Origin: an uncultured Acidimicrobiales bacterium | GTDB taxonomy: Bacteria > Actinomycetota > Acidimicrobiia > Acidimicrobiales > Iamiaceae | Length of the DNA: 12,666 nt | Direction: 5' to 3' | NCBI GenBank assembly: GCA_937926025.1 | Contig: CALANQ010000532.1 | Coordinates: forward strand, 1-12,666 | Shown here: piece after piece, positions 5,730 to 12,666 of the stretch | Position numbering within the stretch: position 1 is the stretch's first letter | How the letters are laid out: each line of letters begins with the position of its first letter | Program-made: the position numbers and the translations under genes | The notes under the pieces: model-generated | The model's input: only the letters and a program-made list of their open reading frames with translations | What the model was told of the DNA's origin: nothing | Databases searched by the model: none

Positions 5730-8264
5730 ATGGCTGCGCTCGGCGACCTCGTCCCTGCGCCGCCCGACCCCGACGCCGTCCTCGACGCCTTCGCCACCTG
5801 GGTCGACGCCCGCGGCCTGGCCATGTACCCGCACCAGGAGGAGGCGCTGCTCGAGATCGTGGCCGGGACCCACGTCATCGGCGACCCGCCCACCGGGTCG
5901 GGCAAGAGCCTCACCGCCCCCGCGGCCCCCTCCGCCGCGCTGGCCGAGCACCGCCGCACCTTCTACACCGCCCCCATCAAGGCCCTGGTGTCGGAGAAGT
6001 TCTTCGACCTCTCCGCCACGTTCGGAGCGGACCAGGTCGGCATGCTCACCGGCGACGCCTCGGTGAACCCCGACGCACCCATCATCTGCTGCACCGCCGA
6101 GATCCTCGCCAACCTGGCCCTGCGGGAGGGGGCCGAGGCCGACGTCGGCCAGGTGGTCATGGACGAGTTCCACTACTTCGCCGACCCCGAGCGGGGCTGG
6201 GCGTGGCAGGTCCCGCTGCTGGAGCTCCCCCACGCCCAGTTCGTGCTGATGTCGGCCACGCTCGGCGACGTGAGCCGCTTCGTCGACACCCTCCCGGTCC
6301 GCACCGGGCGCGACGTGGCCATCGTGCGGTCCGCCACCCGCCCCATCCCGCTGGTCCACGAGTTCCGGATGGACCCGCTCAACGAGGTGCTCGAGGAGCT
6401 GCTCTCCACCCACCAGGCCCCCGTCTACGTGGTGCACTTCACCCAGGCCGCCGCGGTCGAGCGGGCCCAGTCGCTGATGAGCACCAACCTGCTCACCCGG
6501 CCGGAGAAGGACGAGATCGCCGAGCTGGTCGGCGGGTTCCGGTTCGCCCCCGGCTTCGGCAAGACGCTGGCCAAGTTCGTGCGCCACGGCATCGGCGTCC
6601 ACCACGCCGGCATGCTCCCGAAGTACCGGCGCCTGGTCGAGCGGCTCGCCCAGGCGGCGCTGCTCAAGGTCATCTGCGGCACCGACACGCTGGGCGTCGG
6701 CATCAACGTGCCGATCCGCACCGTCGTGTTCACCGCCCTGGCCAAGTACGACGGCACCTCGACCCGGCTGCTCAGCGCCCGCGAGTTCCACCAGATCGGC
6801 GGCCGCGCCGGGCGGGCCGGGTTCGACACCATGGGCACCGTCATCGCCCTCGCCCCCGACCACGTCATCGAGAACCACAAGGCCGCCATGAAGGCGGCCG
6901 CCCGCACCGCCGCCGACAAGAAGGTGCGCAAGGTCCAGAAGAAGAAGCCGCCGCCCGGCCAGGTCTCGTGGGGGCAGCCCACGTTCGACCGCCTCGTCGG
7001 CGCTCCGCCCGAACCGCTCACCTCCAGCTTTGCCGTCACCCACTCGATGCTGCTGAACGTGCTGGACCGCCCCGGCGACGGCCGGGCCGCGCTCCACCGC
7101 CTCCTCACCGACAACTACGAGACCGAGACCCGCCAGGCCGAGCACGTGGCCCGGGCCGAGGCCCTCTTCGAGGCGCTCCGCGACGCCGAGGTCATCGAGG
7201 AGCTCGACCAGCCCGATGACTGGGACCGGACCGTGCGGGTCACCATCGACCTGCAGCAGACCTTCGCCCTCAACCAACCGCTCGCCCCGTTCGCCCTCGC
7301 CGCCCTGGACCTGCTCGACCCCGGGTCGGACACCTACGTCCTCGACGTGGTGTCGGTCATCGAGTCCGTGCTCGACGACCCCCGCCCGATCCTCCGGGCC
7401 CAGCTGTCGAAGGCCAAGGGCGAGGCCGTGGCCGCCATGAAGGCCGAGGGCATGGAGTACGACGAGCGCATGGCGGCGCTCGACGACGTCACCTGGCCCA
7501 AGCCGCTGGCCGACCTGCTCGAGCCGATGTTCGACGTCTACCGGGGCCGCCACCCGTGGGTGGCCGAGCACCCGCTCTCGCCCAAGTCCGTCGCCCGGGA
7601 CCTGTGGGAGCGGGCCATGGACTTCGGCGACTACGTCCGCTACTACGAGCTGGCCCGGTCCGAGGGCGCGGTCCTCCGCTACCTGGCCGACGTCTACAAG
7701 ACGCTGCTGCGCACCATCCCCGAGGACCGCAAGACCGACGAGCTCGTCGACCTCACGGAGTGGCTCGGCGAGCTGGTCCGCCAGGTGGACTCCAGCCTGC
7801 TCGACGAGTGGGAGGCGCTGCGCAACCCCCCCGAGGCCGCACCGGCCGCGGAGGCCATCGTCGACGACACCCCGCCGGCGCTCACCGCCAACCGCCGGGC
7901 GTTCACGGTGCTGGTCCGCAACGCCCTGTTCCAGCGCGTGGAGCACATCGGCACCCGGCAGTGGCAGGAGCTCGAGGCGCTCGACGGCGACGACGGCTGG
8001 ACCGCCCAGCGCTGGTTCGACGCCCTCGGCCCGTACTTCGAGGACCACGGCTCCCTCGGCATCGGCGCCGACGCCCGCAACCCGGCGCTGCTCCTGATCG
8101 ACGAGCACCCCCTCGACCACCCCGGCCACTGGCAGGTCCGCCAGATCCTCCACGACCCCGACGGCGACCACGATTGGCGCATCCACGCCCTCGTCGACCT
8201 CGAAGCCAGCGACGCCGAAGGCCGAGCCGTCGTCCACATCACCGACGTCGCCCCCACCCCCTGA
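5730..8264 (+). CDS. DEAD/DEAH-box Ski2-like helicase with DUF3516-type C-terminus
   Basis: An 844-residue superfamily-2 NTP-dependent helicase, probably acting on RNA or structured nucleic acid in the cytoplasm. Motifs in order: Q-like YPHQEEAL (33-40); Walker A GDPPTGSGKS (51-60); Ia YTAPIKAL (79-86); Ib GDASVNPDAPIICCTAEIL (108-126); Walker B DEFH (145-148, with the family's Phe in place of Glu/Ala); SAT (175-177); IV VYVVHFTQ (232-239); V GTDTLGVGINVP (317-328); VI QIGGRAGRAG (355-364). All are intact, so it should be active. A lysine-rich linker follows (about 388-413, containing KKVRKVQKKK). The remaining 430 residues are mostly helical and match what I know of the actinobacterial DUF3516 helicase extension (RAMDFGDYVRYYELARSEG; TDELVDLTEWLGELVRQVD). 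Length is normal for the group. The gene is monocistronic, with its own promoter and a terminator-like structure downstream. Confidence 0.93.
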   Translation: MAALGDLVPAPPDPDAVLDAFATWVDARGLAMYPHQEEALLEIVAGTHVIGDPPTGSGKSLTAPAAPSAALAEHRRTFYTAPIKALVSEKFFDLSATFGADQVGMLTGDASVNPDAPIICCTAEILANLALREGAEADVGQVVMDEFHYFADPERGWAWQVPLLELPHAQFVLMSATLGDVSRFVDTLPVRTGRDVAIVRSATRPIPLVHEFRMDPLNEVLEELLSTHQAPVYVVHFTQAAAVERAQSLMSTNLLTRPEKDEIAELVGGFRFAPGFGKTLAKFVRHGIGVHHAGMLPKYRRLVERLAQAALLKVICGTDTLGVGINVPIRTVVFTALAKYDGTSTRLLSAREFHQIGGRAGRAGFDTMGTVIALAPDHVIENHKAAMKAAARTAADKKVRKVQKKKPPPGQVSWGQPTFDRLVGAPPEPLTSSFAVTHSMLLNVLDRPGDGRAALHRLLTDNYETETRQAEHVARAEALFEALRDAEVIEELDQPDDWDRTVRVTIDLQQTFALNQPLAPFALAALDLLDPGSDTYVLDVVSVIESVLDDPRPILRAQLSKAKGEAVAAMKAEGMEYDERMAALDDVTWPKPLADLLEPMFDVYRGRHPWVAEHPLSPKSVARDLWERAMDFGDYVRYYELARSEGAVLRYLADVYKTLLRTIPEDRKTDELVDLTEWLGELVRQVDSSLLDEWEALRNPPEAAPAAEAIVDDTPPALTANRRAFTVLVRNALFQRVEHIGTRQWQELEALDGDDGWTAQRWFDALGPYFEDHGSLGIGADARNPALLLIDEHPLDHPGHWQVRQILHDPDGDHDWRIHALVDLEASDAEGRAVVHITDVAPTP

Positions 8265-8275
8265 CCCACCGCGGT

Positions 8276-8318
8276 TTCGGGTCACTCGATCCGTGTGGGG
8301 CGGCACGAGAGACCCGAA
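8276..8318 (+). terminator. Long imperfect hairpin just after the helicase stop
   Basis: TTCGGGTC (8276-8283) pairs with GACCCGAA (8311-8318); one A/A mismatch further in, CTCG (8285-8288) pairs with CGAG (8306-8309). Twelve base pairs are thus interrupted by one mismatch, beginning 11 nt after the TGA. No T-run follows, so it may be a T-less terminator or a 3'-end stabilising structure for the helicase mRNA. Confidence 0.5.
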
Positions 8319-8352
8319 GATGGGCTCGACGGGGCGACGTGACCGAATTCAT

Positions 8353-8372
8353 CCGACCGATGGTCGGTTTTT
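8353..8372 (+). terminator. Compact hairpin plus T-run: intrinsic terminator (or operator)
   Basis: CCGACC-GAT-GGTCGG is followed directly by TTTTT, the textbook layout of an intrinsic terminator and the only T-run of this kind in the window. It lies about 90 nt after the helicase stop. It ends 1 nt before the candidate -35 of the amidase gene, so the 15-bp palindrome could equally serve as an operator there; the two roles are not exclusive. Confidence 0.65.
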
Positions 8373-8373
8373 C

Positions 8374-8402
8374 TTGAGCGATCACTCGGATCGCGAGAGA
8401 CT
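8374..8402 (+). promoter_or_regulatory. Leaderless promoter of the amidase gene with a dyad in the spacer
   Basis: TTGAGC (8374-8379) and GAGACT (8397-8402) are separated by 17 bp; the latter ends 6 nt before ATG 8409, giving a leaderless mRNA. The -10 is weak (A at position 2, T at position 6). The spacer contains GCGATC-ACTCG-GATCGC (8378-8394), a 6-5-6 palindrome that would be well placed for a repressor. No Shine-Dalgarno precedes the ATG. Confidence 0.5.
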
Positions 8403-8408
8403 GTCGGG

Positions 8409-9941
8409 ATGACCGATACCCCGTGGCAGCAGGACGCCAGCTCCCTCGTCGACGCCTTCCGCGCCGGCGACCGATCGCCGTTGGAGGAGCTGGACGCGAC
8501 CCTGGCCACCATCGAGGCGTCCAACCTCAACTGCTGGTCGCACCTCGACCCGGAGCGGGCCCGCGAGGCGGCCAAGGAGGCCGACCTCACCAAGCCGTTC
8601 GGCGGCGTGCCCACCGGCATCAAGGAGCTCGAGGGGGTCGAGGGCTGGCCCGACACCGGCGCCTCCCTGGTCTTCAAGGACCGCATCGCCACCGAGACCA
8701 GCCACCACGTGCAGCGCCTGTTCGACAACGGTGGCGTGGTTCCGGTCGGGCTCACCACCTCCAGCGAGTTCGGCGGCCTCAACGTGTCGGTCACCAAGCT
8801 CAACGGCGTGGCCCACAACCCGTGGGGCTACGACAAGACCGTCGGCGGCTCGTCCGGCGGGTCGGCGGCGGCCGTGGCCGGCGGACACGTCAGCCTGGCC
8901 TGCGGCGGCGACGGCGGCGGCTCCATCCGCATCCCGGCCGGCTACACCGGCCTGCTCGGCATGAAGGGCACCTTCGGCCGCATCTCCCGCGGCCCCGACG
9001 CCTACGCCCGACCCAACACGGTGGTGCTCGGCAACCTGTCGCGGTCCGTCCGGGACGCCGCCCGCTACTACGACGTGTGCGCCGGCGTCGACACCTGGGA
9101 TCCCACCTCCCTGCCCCACGGCGGCAGCTACGAGAAGGGCCTCGGCACCCAGGACCTGAAGGGCCGCAAGGTCACCATCGTCCCCGGCCTGGGCGGCGTG
9201 AAGCTCGAGGCCGGCGTCGAGGAGCAGCTCCGCGCCGAAGCCGAGGCGATGATCGCCGACACCGGGATGATCCTGGTCGACCGGCCCGTCACCCCGCCGA
9301 ACCTGGCCGCCCAGTGGATGATGGGCAACCTGTCCACGCTCCTCGCCGAGCTCGGCCCCAAGTGGCCGGCCTGCGCCGGCGACCTCACCGACGAGGTCGC
9401 CACCGGCGTCTTCCTCGCCCAGGCCATGTACAACCTGCACACCGCGGCCGTGGCCGAGAAGCTGCGGGTCGCGGCGCAGAAGGAGATGGCGGCGGCGTTC
9501 GACGACGTCGACTTCATCATCGCCGCCACCAACCCCGGCCCGGCGTTCCCGGCCACCGCCACCACCAGCAACTCGGAGTCCGACCTGCTGGACCTGGTGC
9601 AGGCCTCGCAGGCGGCCAAGTACATCGGCCGCGGCGCCCTGTTCGCCACGCGGGTCGCCTCGGCCTTCGCCCCCAAGCTGCCGAACCTGATCCTGGACTA
9701 CGCCTCGGCCAAGTTCCCCGACATGGTGAACATGGGCGGCCTCACCATCATCTCGAACATCTACGGCAACCCGGCGGTGTCGATCCCGGCCGGCACGGTG
9801 AACGGCCTGCCCGTCGGCATGCAGGTGCTGGGCAAGCACCACCAGGACGAGCTGCTCTTCGACGTGGCCCTCTCGGTGGAGCGCAACCGCCCCTGGCCCC
9901 TCGTCGCCCCGCCCGTCACCGCCGCCCTCGCCACCGCCTGA
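8409..9941 (+). CDS. Amidase-signature family hydrolase
   Basis: A 510-residue amidohydrolase that cleaves carboxamide bonds by the Ser-cisSer-Lys mechanism. The triad is complete: Lys72 in GVPTGIKELEG, cis-Ser148 in VGGSSGGSAAAVAGG, and nucleophile Ser172 in GGDGGGSIRIPAGYTG. The 24-residue spacing from cis-Ser to nucleophile is the family standard. Deviations are mild: GGDGGGS instead of the common GTDTGGS, and GMKGTFGRISR (184-194) instead of LKPTxGRVSR. GNPAVSIPAG (about 455-464) and LPVGMQVLGKHHQDELLF give the normal family ending. No signal peptide, so cytoplasmic. GatA is unlikely since no gatB or gatC is adjacent; a catabolic amidase acting on aliphatic, aryl or oligomeric amides is likelier. 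Substrate unknown. It is transcribed alone and converges on the acyl-CoA synthetase gene, leaving only 9 bp. Confidence 0.92.
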   Translation: MTDTPWQQDASSLVDAFRAGDRSPLEELDATLATIEASNLNCWSHLDPERAREAAKEADLTKPFGGVPTGIKELEGVEGWPDTGASLVFKDRIATETSHHVQRLFDNGGVVPVGLTTSSEFGGLNVSVTKLNGVAHNPWGYDKTVGGSSGGSAAAVAGGHVSLACGGDGGGSIRIPAGYTGLLGMKGTFGRISRGPDAYARPNTVVLGNLSRSVRDAARYYDVCAGVDTWDPTSLPHGGSYEKGLGTQDLKGRKVTIVPGLGGVKLEAGVEEQLRAEAEAMIADTGMILVDRPVTPPNLAAQWMMGNLSTLLAELGPKWPACAGDLTDEVATGVFLAQAMYNLHTAAVAEKLRVAAQKEMAAAFDDVDFIIAATNPGPAFPATATTSNSESDLLDLVQASQAAKYIGRGALFATRVASAFAPKLPNLILDYASAKFPDMVNMGGLTIISNIYGNPAVSIPAGTVNGLPVGMQVLGKHHQDELLFDVALSVERNRPWPLVAPPVTAALATA

Positions 9942-9950
9942 GCCCCCACC

Positions 9951-11522
9951 TCAGATGGCTCGGTCGCGGCCGTGCCACCAGGGGTCGCGGAGCTGGCGCT
10001 TGGTGAGCTTGCCGGCCTCGCTGCGCGGGAGGGCGTCGAGCACCTCGTAGCTGCGAGGGACCTTGTACCCGGCGAGGCGCTCCCGGCAGAACCCGGTGAG
10101 GTCGTCCTGCAGGGCGTCGGACCACACGTGGCCGTGGCGGAGCACGACGACGGCGTGGACCGCCTCGCCCATCTCCTCGTCGGGGATGCCGAACACGGCG
10201 GCGTCGGCGATGGCCCGGTGGTCGGTGAGGGCACCCTCGATCTCCGCCGGGTAGATGTTGACGCCGCCCGACACGATCATGTCGATCTTGCGGTCGCTCA
10301 GGAACAGGTAGCCGTCGTCGTCGAGGTAGCCGACGTCGCCCAGCGTGCCGAGCCCGCCGTCGCGGTGCGCGCCCGCCGTCTTCTCCGGGGCGTTGTGGTA
10401 CTCGAAGTCCGAGCCGAGGAGGCTGCGGAACCACACGTCGCCGGTCTCGCCGGCGCCCAGCACCTCGCCGTCGGGGCCGAGCACGAGTACCTCCACCACG
10501 GTGAGCGGGCGCCCGACGCTGCCGGGCCGCTCCAGCCACTCGTCGGCCGAGATCAGCGAGAGGAACCCGCCCTCGGTGCCGCCGTAGTACTCGGTGACCT
10601 TGGGCCCGACCCACTCGATCATCCGCCGCTTCACCGACGGCGAGCAGGGCGCGGCGCCGTGGATGATCTGGACCAGCGACGACCCGTCGAACCCGGTGCG
10701 CACGTCATCGGGCAGCTCCAGCATGCGGATCATCTGGGTGGGGACGAGGTGGACGTGGGTGACGCCGTGCTGGTCGATGGCGCCGAGGGCTCCGGCCGCG
10801 TCGAACCGGTGCTGGAGGACGACGGTGGAGCCGCACAGCAGGGCGAACACGCCGAACGCCCACTGGGCCGAGTGGTACAGCGGACCGCACACCAGCTGGA
10901 CGCCGCGGGACCCGGGGGTCACCCCGATGATGGGAGCCATGGTGTGGGCGATCAGCAGCAGCACCTCGGGCGGGCCGCCGATGGCGCTGAGCGCGGAGCG
11001 CACGCCCTTGGGCCGGCCGGTGGTGCCCGACGTGTAGAACATCGGCCCGCCGCGCTGGGGGTCGACCAGGTCGGCGGTGCCGGCAGCGGCGACGGCATCG
11101 TCGTACCGCTCGAACCCCGACACCGGGGCGCCGTCACCGACGAGGAGCCGGCAGCGGAGCCGGGGGACGTCGGCGTCGACGAGGGCGCGCGCCATGACGT
11201 CGGCCCACCGGTGATCGACCACGACCGCGGCGGCGTCGGCATCGCCCAGCACGTAGGCGACCTCGGGGGCGACCCAGTGCCAGTTCACCGGGACCATCAG
11301 CCATCCGCCGTGCGCGCAGGCGAGCGTGATCTCGATGAGCTCCCGCTGGTTGCCGACCATGGCCACCACCGAGTCCCCGACCCGCAGACCCCGATCCTCC
11401 AGCGCATGGACCAGGCGGGTGACGCGTTCGTCGAGCTCCGTCCAGGTGGTGGTGCCCCGCTCGTCGATGACCGCCGGCTCGGGACCGCGGTCCGCAACCA
11501 GATCCGCCAGCAGCGCGGTCAC
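9951..11522 (-). CDS. Acyl-CoA synthetase (FadD-type, AMP-forming)
   Basis: A 523-residue member of the ANL superfamily, activating a carboxylic acid with ATP to an acyl-adenylate and then an acyl-CoA thioester. GTG 11522 is the start: it overlaps the stop of the upstream gene as GTGA, and GGGAG lies about 9 nt before it. Motifs: P-loop FYTSGTTGRPKGV (162-174), conserved LYHSAQ (215-220), A5 YYGGTEGG (312-319), A7/A8 region GDVGYLDDDGYLFLSDRKID (395-414) then GGVNIYPAEIE (419-429), and A10 LPRSEAGK with catalytic Lys505. All adenylation and thioesterification elements are intact. No signal peptide or membrane segment. Acid-pocket residues do not tell me the chain length or class. Coupling to an RPE65-family oxygenase suggests that its substrate is an acid derived from the cleavage product, but that is inference. 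Confidence 0.93.
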   Translation of the reverse strand: MTALLADLVADRGPEPAVIDERGTTTWTELDERVTRLVHALEDRGLRVGDSVVAMVGNQRELIEITLACAHGGWLMVPVNWHWVAPEVAYVLGDADAAAVVVDHRWADVMARALVDADVPRLRCRLLVGDGAPVSGFERYDDAVAAAGTADLVDPQRGGPMFYTSGTTGRPKGVRSALSAIGGPPEVLLLIAHTMAPIIGVTPGSRGVQLVCGPLYHSAQWAFGVFALLCGSTVVLQHRFDAAGALGAIDQHGVTHVHLVPTQMIRMLELPDDVRTGFDGSSLVQIIHGAAPCSPSVKRRMIEWVGPKVTEYYGGTEGGFLSLISADEWLERPGSVGRPLTVVEVLVLGPDGEVLGAGETGDVWFRSLLGSDFEYHNAPEKTAGAHRDGGLGTLGDVGYLDDDGYLFLSDRKIDMIVSGGVNIYPAEIEGALTDHRAIADAAVFGIPDEEMGEAVHAVVVLRHGHVWSDALQDDLTGFCRERLAGYKVPRSYEVLDALPRSEAGKLTKRQLRDPWWHGRDRAI

Positions 11523-12666
11523 GGCAGGAAGCTCCCGTGGAAGCCGAACGGCACCCGGCGGGGCAGGTGCACCCGGGCGACCTCGTCCAACGTGCCGGCG
11601 TCGAGGACCACGACGTCGCTGCGGTCGGCGGCGCGGTCGTGGACGAAGTTGAGGAGCCAGCCGCCGTCCTCCGCCGTGGAACCCGGATCGGCGGCGAAGA
11701 CGGCCTCGCCACACACCTGGTCCGGGCCGTACCGCCGGGTGGTGGAGGCGCCGGTGTGCAGGTCGAACTTGGTGACGCCGTCGAACGGGGGCTCGCCGTC
11801 GGCGAAGCCCAGCGCGTGCCCGCCGTAGCCGTAGCGGTGCGCCCGCCCGGCGAAGGCGTCGTTGATGCGCGGGAAGTCGGTGGGGCGGTCGTCGAGCTGC
11901 TCGTCGACGACGGTCCCCCGGCTCAGGTCGATCCGCCACCGGTGGAGCATCGGCCGCACCGACGGATCGACCTGGGTGTCGTCGAAGGAGGCGTTGAGCT
12001 GCGGCGACCGGCAGCCCACGACCTCGATGGCGTCGGCGCCGACGTCGAACGCGTTGAGGAAGTGGAACACCCAGAACGGGTCGACGTCGATCCACCGGGT
12101 GGTGCTGCCGTCGGCGCCCCGCTCGAGGACGCCGATGCGGGCACCCCGCTCGGCGTCCCAGTAGAAGCCGGTGCCGCCGGCCACCAGGGCCTGCACGTCC
12201 ATCACCGCCGGGAGGTCGAAGATCACCACCCGGGTCTCGGTGATCACGAAGTCGTGCATCATCACCGACGCGGGGAGGTCGACCTCGGTGGACCACGTGA
12301 GGGTGCCGTCGGGCGCCGCCGAGTGGACCCGCAGGAACGGCGGGAACGGCGAGGCGCCGAAGAACACCAGCTCCCCGGTGACCGGGTCGATCTTGGGGTG
12401 GGCGGTCATCGGGCCCTGGAGCCGGCCGGCGAAGTCGTACTCGCCCACGGTGCTCAGGTCGGTGCCGATCTCGGTGGGTCCGCAGGCCTCGAGCAGGGCG
12501 AGGATGCGCCCGGCGTGGCGGACCACGTGGGTGTTGGCCGTGTTCTTGACCGGGCCGACGCGGGCGAACACGTCGTCGGGCGGCAGCCGGAACTCGGCGA
12601 TGCCGCCGAAGAGGGCGTGCCCGGCCTCGATCTCGGCCTCCAGGCCGGTCGAGCGGATCCACCGGT
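11519..12666 (-). CDS. Carotenoid oxygenase (RPE65/lignostilbene dioxygenase) family, N-terminus missing
   Basis: At least 381 residues are visible; the frame runs off the right edge (RWIRSTGLEAE at the edge matches the family's RNRWVRT segment), so roughly 80-110 N-terminal residues are outside. These non-haem iron dioxygenases cleave C=C bonds in carotenoids, apocarotenoids or stilbenes to two carbonyls. All four iron-ligand histidines appear in family context: TAHPKIDP, MMHDFVIT, VFHFLNAFD, and FGFHGSF near the C-terminus. NTANTHVVRHAGRILALLEACGPTEI and GEYDFAGRL are also diagnostic. The gene ends normally (PFGFHGSFLP). A GTG at 12571 opens a shorter frame but would cut off conserved sequence, so it is not the start. 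Its TGA overlaps the GTG of the acyl-CoA synthetase, so the two are translated as a pair. Stilbenoid versus carotenoid specificity cannot be told from this fragment. Confidence 0.92.
   Translation of the reverse strand, partial: RWIRSTGLEAEIEAGHALFGGIAEFRLPPDDVFARVGPVKNTANTHVVRHAGRILALLEACGPTEIGTDLSTVGEYDFAGRLQGPMTAHPKIDPVTGELVFFGASPFPPFLRVHSAAPDGTLTWSTEVDLPASVMMHDFVITETRVVIFDLPAVMDVQALVAGGTGFYWDAERGARIGVLERGADGSTTRWIDVDPFWVFHFLNAFDVGADAIEVVGCRSPQLNASFDDTQVDPSVRPMLHRWRIDLSRGTVVDEQLDDRPTDFPRINDAFAGRAHRYGYGGHALGFADGEPPFDGVTKFDLHTGASTTRRYGPDQVCGEAVFAADPGSTAEDGGWLLNFVHDRAADRSDVVVLDAGTLDEVARVHLPRRVPFGFHGSFLP

Noticed and set aside
3365..7219. A 1284-codon plus-strand frame across four genes and the gene-free interval
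   Set aside because: The product is dominated by Arg, Pro, Ser and Ala, crosses gene and intergenic boundaries without change, and matches nothing. It is a GC-composition artefact.
5403..8306. A 967-codon open frame on the minus strand across the helicase gene
   Set aside because: Its translation is a Gly/Val/Asp/Arg-rich run without any family motif, exactly antisense to an intact helicase. Long antisense frames are expected in GC-rich coding DNA because stop codons are AT-rich.
8382..9842. Minus-strand 486-codon frame inside the amidase gene
   Set aside because: Antisense to a complete amidase with an intact catalytic triad; the translation is repetitive His/Gly/Val/Asp sequence.
8409..9941. 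The amidase as GatA of the tRNA amidotransferase
   Set aside because: No gatB or gatC lies next to it, the nucleophile motif differs from the usual GatA sequence, and it has its own dyad-rich promoter like a catabolic gene.
12572..12666. GTG at 12571 as the real start of the carotenoid oxygenase
   Set aside because: The frame stays open to the window edge and encodes family-conserved sequence (RWIRSTGLEAE), so the gene begins outside the window.

Overview
This is a gene-dense, very GC-rich stretch of bacterial chromosome. Coding frames end strongly in G/C, several starts are GTG, and at least two genes seem to have leaderless promoters, with a -10-like hexamer 6-7 nt before the ATG. The gene content also fits: a Ski2-type helicase with a DUF3516-like C-terminus, a FadD-type acyl-CoA synthetase, an RPE65-family oxygenase and an enoyl-CoA hydratase paralogue. 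Together these point to a high-GC actinobacterium. Acidimicrobiia (Iamia/Ilumatobacter-like) is my best guess, but it is an inference from style and not proven. I saw no mobile element, CRISPR array, tRNA or rRNA.

Layout, left to right. The C-terminal end of a glutaminase (2-202, +) converges on an enoyl-CoA hydratase/isomerase-family gene (222-1028, -). That gene is divergent from a GNAT acetyltransferase (1055-1648, +), with only 26 bp between the starts. A PAS-(GAF-like)-GGDEF diguanylate cyclase follows (1730-3133, +). Its last 28 bp overlap, tail to tail, the end of a sialidase-like beta-propeller gene (3106-4200, -). That gene lies 10 bp downstream of a PEBP/YbhB-family gene (4211-4723, -), which lies 86 bp downstream of an unrecognised 202-residue protein (4810-5418, -); these three may be one transcript. 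A 311-bp non-coding interval (5419-5729) holds a 9-bp tandem repeat, an 8-bp inverted repeat and the helicase promoter.

The large helicase (5730-8264, +) is followed by 144 bp rich in dyads: a long imperfect hairpin, a compact hairpin with a T-run (intrinsic terminator or operator), then a promoter with a further dyad in its spacer. This leads to an amidase-signature hydrolase (8409-9941, +). The amidase converges, with a 9-bp gap, on a two-gene minus-strand unit. In it an RPE65/carotenoid-oxygenase-family gene (11519 to beyond the right edge) overlaps the start of an acyl-CoA synthetase (9951-11522) by the tetranucleotide GTGA.

Functionally this looks like a mosaic of ordinary housekeeping and catabolic genes and not one system. 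The tightest functional link is the translationally coupled oxygenase/acyl-CoA synthetase pair, suggesting oxidative cleavage of an alkene followed by CoA activation of an acid product. I found no convincing undescribed defence or mobile system. The better leads are the ECH paralogue lacking both hydratase glutamates, the coupled oxygenase/synthetase pair, the dyad-rich amidase promoter and the orphan 202-residue protein.
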